Below are positions 6,946 to 10,737 of a stretch of 10,737 nt of DNA, piece after piece (position 1 is the first letter of the stretch; every line of letters begins with the position of its first letter). Made by a program: the position numbers and the translations under genes. The stretch lies in assembly GCA_029287275.1 (NCBI GenBank), contig JARFRL010000210.1, positions 1 to 10,737 on the forward strand, read 5' to 3'. Under the pieces are notes generated by a model, which was not told the origin of the DNA, ran no database searches, and worked only from the letters and a program-made list of their open reading frames with translations. The DNA comes from Pontiella desulfatans. Its GTDB lineage: Bacteria; Verrucomicrobiota; Kiritimatiellia; Kiritimatiellales; Pontiellaceae.

Positions 6946-8298
6946 TCACGCCTCCCTTCGTGTTTTCACGAACCAGATGGCGAGCATGAGAGGCGGGAAC
7001 AACAACAGCCAGCCCGAGCCCATGCAGAACTTGTCGTGCGCGTACAACATGGCCCGCGGACACGCTTTTTTGATCGCCTCCAAATTTTCCGGCGACTCCA
7101 GCTCTTCAGATACTCCGATGTGCCGCAGGTTTTTCAGCGCGCCAAGTGGAGTGAAGTCGGGTGCGATTCCCTCGGCGAACGCGCCTAGGGTGACGGCTTC
7201 CAGACGCGGCGCGTTTCTTAAGGGTTCCAAGCTTTCAATCTCGGCGCGGGTCAGGTTTAGGCAAACGAGCTTGGGGTGATCGGCAAGGAGTTTCGTTAGC
7301 TCGTCGTTGGAAAGACTCCCCGCGCCGGGATTGAGGTATTCGAGATTGGTGAGCCGTTCAAGTCCGGTGACGTTTTCTCGATCCAAAATGGTTAGGACGC
7401 GCGTCGCCCCGGGGTTCGGCAGGCGTTCGAGTTCGAGAGTTTTATTTTCATCATCGGTCAGATAATGCAACTCCGTCAGATGCGTGGCTTGGTCGAAATT
7501 CAGAGTTCCGGCCCCGTCCCGCACGGTGATCGCGCTTGCTTGAATAAAGGACGCTGGAAATTCATTGGTCTCCTGGCCTTCGCATAAAATCACTCGGTGG
7601 AGGTTGGGCATGGACTTGTCTTTCAGCGCCTCCCGCGCGAGCGGGTCGATCGCGTCGCCCGCGAAAATCAGCCGGACTTCGCTCGCGTTCAATCGTTGGA
7701 TCGCCTCATGGAGTGGAGCCTCCTCGCTTGTTCCCAGCGCGAAAAGGAACGGCGTCATCCGCGGCGACTGTTCCGCCGTGTGGCTTTCATTCGGATCGTC
7801 GGCCATGGCGGATACATGCGGATTAACTCGGCATATTTTTTCAAACTCGTTGCTGAACGCGCTGGTTTCGAACGCGATGAGTCGAACGCCTTTGAGCGCC
7901 GCGTCGTCGGCGGACTCGATCCACTCGGAGAAGTTTCTGGATTTGGACTTCTTCGCCGCGATCGCCACGACGACGTCGTTGGCGTAGAGCAGGTCGCCCG
8001 CGACGCGAAGGTTCACGCGGTCGCCATCTTCAGGCAGGTAGAGATACGGATACTCGAATTCGCCGTCGTCCTTGTCTTCGAGCACATAGAACAGCGAGGG
8101 GCCCGTCAGATACACCGCGAAGTCGCCGTTCACGCCCGTTGACGAGACTTCCCATGTCGCGTAATTCATCAGCGCGAGGCTCTCTTCGCAGTGGAACTCG
8201 ACCATTCGCGTGTCATTGGGTCCCGGCCCGCAGGAGCAAAGAAGCGACGCGGTCGCGACGCCGATCAAGCATGAAACGAAAACGCCTCTCAATTTCAT
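6946..8298 (-). CDS. Predicted lipoprotein with LRR-like repeats and a C-terminal membrane helix
   Basis: 450 residues, no family recognised. ATG 8298 is preferred over the in-frame ATG at 8313 because GGAGGG overlaps the first codons of the longer form, and the shorter form gives a clean signal peptide. Residues 1-22 end in a lipobox-like LCSC with Cys23 as the likely lipidated residue; a Cys at -2 is atypical. The middle is acidic and mixed alpha/beta. Residues about 310-400 hold leucine-rich-like modules (LERLTNLEYLN, HPKLVCLNLT, LRNAPRLEAVTL, LGALKNLRHIGV). A hydrophobic helix (about 428-445, WLLLFPPLMLAIWFV) followed by KTRREA suggests a C-terminal membrane anchor. It is first in a tight cluster with the CPBP protease and radical SAM genes. 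A binding or scaffold role outside the cytoplasm is inference. Confidence 0.8.
   Translation of the reverse strand: MKLRGVFVSCLIGVATASLLCSCGPGPNDTRMVEFHCEESLALMNYATWEVSSTGVNGDFAVYLTGPSLFYVLEDKDDGEFEYPYLYLPEDGDRVNLRVAGDLLYANDVVVAIAAKKSKSRNFSEWIESADDAALKGVRLIAFETSAFSNEFEKICRVNPHVSAMADDPNESHTAEQSPRMTPFLFALGTSEEAPLHEAIQRLNASEVRLIFAGDAIDPLAREALKDKSMPNLHRVILCEGQETNEFPASFIQASAITVRDGAGTLNFDQATHLTELHYLTDDENKTLELERLPNPGATRVLTILDRENVTGLERLTNLEYLNPGAGSLSNDELTKLLADHPKLVCLNLTRAEIESLEPLRNAPRLEAVTLGAFAEGIAPDFTPLGALKNLRHIGVSEELESPENLEAIKKACPRAMLYAHDKFCMGSGWLLLFPPLMLAIWFVKTRREA
6951..6956 (-). promoter_or_regulatory. Ribosome binding site for the GTG-started CPBP gene
   Basis: GGGAGG on the minus strand, 8 bases before GTG 6942, embedded in the last codons of the upstream lipoprotein gene. 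It supports the non-ATG start and coupling to the upstream gene. Confidence 0.7.
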
Positions 8299-8305
8299 CT
8301 TTTCA

Positions 8306-8311
8306 CCCTCC
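8306..8311 (-). promoter_or_regulatory. Ribosome binding site deciding the lipoprotein start
   Basis: GGAGGG on the minus strand, 7 bases before ATG 8298. It overlaps the first codons of the alternative start at 8313, making 8298 the more likely start. Confidence 0.65.
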
Positions 8312-8330
8312 ATTCGATGGATCAGGGAAC

Positions 8331-8356
8331 ATCCCCTCGAATCCCTAGAAGGGGAT
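8331..8356. repeat. Inverted repeat in the divergent intergenic region
   Basis: Perfect 7-base arms ATCCCCT (8331-8337) and AGGGGAT (8350-8356) around a 12-base spacer. It lies in the likely 5' untranslated region of the minus-strand lipoprotein gene and touches the proposed -10 box. It could be an operator or an RNA hairpin; no T-run follows on either strand, so a terminator is unlikely. Confidence 0.5.
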
Positions 8357-8381
8357 ATACGCCGAATCGGCGGTTAGGCAA
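8354..8381 (-). promoter_or_regulatory. Candidate sigma70-type promoter for the lipoprotein/CPBP/radical SAM cluster
   Basis: Read on the minus strand: TTGCCT (8381-8376), a 16-base spacer, then TATATC (8359-8354). Each box matches 4 of 6 consensus bases. It lies about 55 bases before the lipoprotein ATG. The spacer contains the palindrome at 8360-8372. Prediction from pattern only. Confidence 0.35.
8360..8372. promoter_or_regulatory. 13-base palindrome, possible operator
   Basis: CGCCGAATCGGCG is a perfect 6+1+6 palindrome. It sits directly next to the proposed -10 box, inside the promoter spacer, a typical place for a repressor site. No regulator gene is in view. Confidence 0.4.
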
Positions 8382-8400
8382 AGCGAAAACCCGGGCGTGA

Positions 8401-8425
8401 AATCCGTGTTTTTCATGGACGGATT
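8401..8425. repeat. Inverted repeat upstream of the plus-strand lipoprotein
   Basis: Arms AATCCGT (8401-8407) and ACGGATT (8419-8425) are perfect reverse complements around 11 bases. It ends 44 bases before the TTG start of the hydrolase gene. It may be an operator or leader hairpin; no convincing -35/-10 pair was found for the plus-strand gene. Confidence 0.4.
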
Positions 8426-8457
8426 AGAAAGGAAGAGTACATTGCCCGTGTTGGCGC

Positions 8458-8463
8458 GGGAGG
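8458..8463 (+). promoter_or_regulatory. Ribosome binding site for the TTG-started hydrolase gene
   Basis: GGGAGG, 6 bases before TTG 8470. The strong site at ideal spacing decides the non-ATG start and gives a complete lipoprotein signal peptide. Confidence 0.75.
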
Positions 8464-8469
8464 TTCGAG

Positions 8470-9999
8470 TTGCGAAGGATCAACGTCAAAATTCCTAGCG
8501 CGGCGGGACTGCTCGTCTTGTTCGCCGCCGGATGCTCAACGACCTTCGGGCCGGTTAAACCCTATCCCTCGAAAAAGAATCCCATCGTGACGCAGGAAGA
8601 CATGCGGTACCACGTCATCCATGTTGACCGCGACGGCGACTTTTACGAAATTCCCGAGCGCGTTCGAGGAAAGGATCAGCGCGTCGACTACCGCGTCGCG
8701 GAAAAGCGCGATCTCCGAGAGCAGGTCGCTATCATGCGCGCCGCCTACGGGGGTATTTTTCGAGACATGGATCGGCATGCCGCGGACCGCGTCGATCCGT
8801 CGCGCCCCCTGACCGTGACGATCTTCATTCATGGCGGCCTGATGCCGCCGGAGAAAAAACTCGTGGAAGAAATGGAGATTCTCGCGCTGATGAGGGAGGA
8901 CGACGTCTATCCCGTTTTCATCAACTGGTTGTCCGGTCCCGTCACGACGATGATGGATCATTTCTTCAGGGTGCGCTCGGGCGAGGTTTCCGAGAGCAAG
9001 GTCACGTACGTCACGGCGGTTCCCTACATGGGCCTGTACGTGCTCAAGACGATCGGGGAGGCCCCGCTGGCCTGGTGGCGCTCCTTGAAACATTACTATT
9101 ATGGAACCACCCAGCCCGTGAAAAAGAACGTGTCGCCGCCGGATGGATGGAACGCGGAAGGGCGCTTGCACGCGGCGCCGTCGGAGGATTATCGGTACAA
9201 GTGGAGCGATGGACCCTTGTACGTGTTGGGATTGCCTTCCAGGGTGATCATGACGCCGTTCCTGTACTCATGGGGAACCCCGGCATGGAAGAGCATGGAA
9301 CGCCGAACGCACGCGATGTTCGTCCGGCAACGGGACTTCGAGCCGAACGCAAGCGCTGGTCAGGCCGCGGGAACGACGAATCAAAGGTTGAATGGCGACT
9401 TTCAATATTCCGATCACGCGTACGGGGCCGTCTATTATTTCTGCGCCATGTTTTCGGAGGAGCTTCGGAGACGGCGCGCCGCGGACGGTGAAGAGCCATG
9501 GAAAAACATGCGAATCAACCTGATTGGTTATTCCATGGGGGGCATCGCCGTTAACCATGTCCTTAAAACGGCGCCGGAACTACCCATCGACAACATCGTC
9601 TTCATCGCGTCCGCGGACAATCTACGGAACTATTTGGACATCACCGTGGAGTACGTGAAAGCCCGAGCGCGTGAAGGAACGCCGCCGCGCGTCCATAACG
9701 TGTTTCTGCATCCCAAGAACGACAACACCGAGTTGAACTACGCCTCCATGGTTCCGCCCGGATCGTTGCTGACCTGGGTCGACCACACCTACGAGAGCCC
9801 GGAGTACGTGCTGCAGCGCACGGCGGGCCGTTGGGAAAACATGCGCCAGATCCTGAAGTTGATTCCGGACGATGGCCTCGAGCAGTGTTTTCACTACAAG
9901 ATGTTTGGCCGAAATAAAAGCAACGACTCGCAGCCGCAACGGCATATCGAGATGGAGAGGGCGCGGTATGGATATTGGCGCGAGGACTACTGGAAGTAA
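8470..9999 (+). CDS. Predicted lipoprotein with alpha/beta-hydrolase (lipase/esterase-like) signature
   Basis: 509 residues from a TTG start backed by GGGAGG. The N-terminus MRRINVKIPSAAGLLVLFAAGC is a lipoprotein signal with lipobox AAGC and lipidated Cys22; Ser23 at +2 favours the outer membrane if Lol sorting follows the E. coli rule. The hydrolase core shows TIFIHGG (117-123, oxyanion-type HG) and GYSMGG (353-358) with likely nucleophile Ser355. An acid near Asp383 (SADN) and a base at His439 (WVDHTYE) are plausible but unproven. Residues about 160-345, rich in Tyr and Trp, are a large insert between the HG motif and the nucleophile elbow, perhaps a lid or binding region. It is divergent from the lipoprotein cluster and convergent with rplT. 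Substrate unknown; esterase or lipase activity is inference. Confidence 0.85.
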   Translation: MRRINVKIPSAAGLLVLFAAGCSTTFGPVKPYPSKKNPIVTQEDMRYHVIHVDRDGDFYEIPERVRGKDQRVDYRVAEKRDLREQVAIMRAAYGGIFRDMDRHAADRVDPSRPLTVTIFIHGGLMPPEKKLVEEMEILALMREDDVYPVFINWLSGPVTTMMDHFFRVRSGEVSESKVTYVTAVPYMGLYVLKTIGEAPLAWWRSLKHYYYGTTQPVKKNVSPPDGWNAEGRLHAAPSEDYRYKWSDGPLYVLGLPSRVIMTPFLYSWGTPAWKSMERRTHAMFVRQRDFEPNASAGQAAGTTNQRLNGDFQYSDHAYGAVYYFCAMFSEELRRRRAADGEEPWKNMRINLIGYSMGGIAVNHVLKTAPELPIDNIVFIASADNLRNYLDITVEYVKARAREGTPPRVHNVFLHPKNDNTELNYASMVPPGSLLTWVDHTYESPEYVLQRTAGRWENMRQILKLIPDDGLEQCFHYKMFGRNKSNDSQPQRHIEMERARYGYWREDYWK

Positions 10000-10016
10000 C
10001 GCCCGTCGATCGCGAC

Positions 10017-10046
10017 AAAAAAAAGACCGCCCTTTCGGACGGTCTT
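10017..10046 (-). terminator. Rho-independent terminator of the rpmI-rplT operon
   Basis: On the minus strand, AAGACCGTCC and GGGCGGTCTT pair around a 4-base loop with a single internal mismatch, followed directly by eight T in a row counting the stem's own last two. It lies 22 bases after the rplT stop. On the plus strand there is no T-run after the hairpin, so it serves the minus strand mainly. Confidence 0.9.
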
Positions 10047-10068
10047 CATCGAACAGCCAGAAGCTTGT

Positions 10069-10425
10069 TTAGCAAACTTTGGCTTTCGCGGCCGCGACCA
10101 CTTTGCTGAATCCTTCGGCGTCGTGGATGGCGATTTCAGACAGCATCTTGCGGTTGATGGTGATGCCGGCTTTGTTGCAGCCATCCATGAAACGGCTGTA
10201 GGAGATGCCGTTCATGCGGCAGGCCGCGTTGACGCGGACGATCCACAGACGGCGGAAGTCGCGTTTCTTGTGCTTACGATGAACGTAAGCCATGGCTTGC
10301 GCGCGGTCGACCGCTTCGGTCGCCGTACGGAAAAGTTTGCTACGCGCGCCACGGAAACCCTTGGCGAGTTTCAGACGGCTGTTTCTTCTACGGCGCGAGG
10401 CCGGTCCATTGGTTGCTCTTGGCAT
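10069..10425 (-). CDS. rplT: Large ribosomal subunit protein bL20
   Basis: 118 residues, the normal length. L20 binds 23S rRNA early in 50S assembly. Seen: a basic N-terminal tail (MPRATNGPASRRRR), KLAKGFRGARSKLFRTA, KKRDFRRLWIVRVNAACRM, GISYSRFMDGCNKAGI and NRKMLSEIAI, all family landmarks. The MPRATNGPASRRRR start resembles what I recall for PVC-group L20. GGAG lies 8 bases before the ATG. It follows rpmI by 17 bases and ends just before the terminator, so it is the last gene of its operon. It ends in Cys, which is unremarkable. Confidence 0.98.
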   Translation of the reverse strand: MPRATNGPASRRRRNSRLKLAKGFRGARSKLFRTATEAVDRAQAMAYVHRKHKKRDFRRLWIVRVNAACRMNGISYSRFMDGCNKAGITINRKMLSEIAIHDAEGFSKVVAAAKAKVC

Positions 10426-10442
10426 GATTCAGTCTCCAGCAA

Positions 10443-10631
10443 TTAGATGAACGGGGTGATGCGCTTCATGTCCGACTTATCGACAATGTCCTGACTGCGC
10501 AGTTTCCGTTTTAGTTTACGATTCTTGTTCGACAGGATGTGGCTGCCGCCCATGTGATTGCGCTTCAATTTGCCGGTACCGGTTTTGCTAAACCGTTTGG
10601 CTGCACATTTTTTTGTCTTCATTTTAGGCAT
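10443..10631 (-). CDS. rpmI: Large ribosomal subunit protein bL35
   Basis: 62 residues, very basic and typical for L35: MPKMKTKKCAAKRFSKTGTG, KLKRNHMGGSHIL, and a Lys/Arg-rich middle (NRKLKRKLRSQ). L35 is a small structural protein of the 50S subunit. The order rpmI-rplT is the usual one; infC is commonly upstream but is not visible before the contig ends. No strong ribosome site is seen before this ATG, which may fit leader-based control known for this operon in other bacteria. Confidence 0.97.
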   Translation of the reverse strand: MPKMKTKKCAAKRFSKTGTGKLKRNHMGGSHILSNKNRKLKRKLRSQDIVDKSDMKRITPFI

Positions 10632-10718
10632 GATAGCACCGTTCGTTTAATAAAGTTATTCAAATGCGGGATCGGGGGACCGCGCAAAAGAGGTGGATTT
10701 ATATGGGAACCCCTCTGG
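10632..10718. other. rpmI upstream leader, no gene recognised
   Basis: 87 bases between the L35 start and the adapter. I could not read an IF3 C-terminus in any minus-strand frame. A weak minus-strand hairpin (AGAGG/CCTCT arms at 10712-10716 and 10689-10693) is followed by a short T-run, but it is too weak to call a terminator or an L20 leader. Confidence 0.5.
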
Positions 10719-10737
10719 CTGTCTCTTATACACATCT
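10719..10737. other. Nextera/Tn5 mosaic-end adapter (sequencing artefact)
   Basis: The last 19 bases, CTGTCTCTTATACACATCT, are identical to the reverse complement of the Tn5 mosaic end used in Nextera library kits. It lies exactly at the sequence end, so it is untrimmed adapter, not genome. Confidence 0.97.

Noticed and set aside
10686..10716. Terminator or L20-binding leader hairpin before rpmI
   Set aside because: Only a 5-base stem with an 18-base loop and four T; too weak, and it sits next to the adapter.
10719..10737. End of a Tn5-like transposon
   Set aside because: An exact mosaic-end match at the very end of the sequence, with no transposase, is library adapter.

Overview
This is a GC-rich bacterial window that looks like one end of a draft-assembly contig. 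Its last 19 bases (10719-10737) are exactly the Nextera/Tn5 mosaic-end adapter, so genomic sequence stops at 10718. The left edge cuts through a sulfatase gene. The host has a Gram-negative envelope: there are two lipoproteins, an MltF-type murein transglycosylase and a secreted sulfatase. A secreted sulfatase fused to DUF1566 and EF-hand modules, and an L20 protein starting MPRATNGPASRRRR, point to the PVC group (Kiritimatiellota, Lentisphaerota or Verrucomicrobiota). That placement is inference from remembered family features; I ran no search.

Layout, from the right end along the minus strand. rpmI (L35) and rplT (L20) form a ribosomal protein operon ending in a strong intrinsic terminator (10017-10046). 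Convergent to it, on the plus strand, is a TTG-started lipoprotein with an alpha/beta-hydrolase signature (8470-9999). A divergent intergenic region of about 170 bases (8299-8469) carries three inverted repeats and a possible minus-strand promoter. The minus strand then runs as a block of six genes. First is a lipoprotein with LRR-like repeats and a C-terminal membrane helix, then a CPBP/CAAX-type intramembrane protease (GTG start), then a radical SAM protein. These three are nearly contiguous: a 3-base gap, then an ATGA overlap. After 77 bases come trpD and mltF, separated by 3 bases. After another 79 bases comes the sulfatase, open at the window edge.

Functional reading. trpD (tryptophan synthesis), rplT and rpmI are housekeeping genes. 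mltF acts on peptidoglycan. The sulfatase is built like a secreted enzyme for sulfated polysaccharides: two DUF1566 (Lcl C-terminal) modules, two EF-hand loops and a type I sulfatase domain with an intact CxPxR formylglycine motif. The lipoprotein/CPBP/radical SAM trio is the least explained part and the best candidate for an undescribed membrane-associated system, but its function cannot be read from sequence alone. I see no CRISPR array, tRNA, rRNA or insertion sequence.
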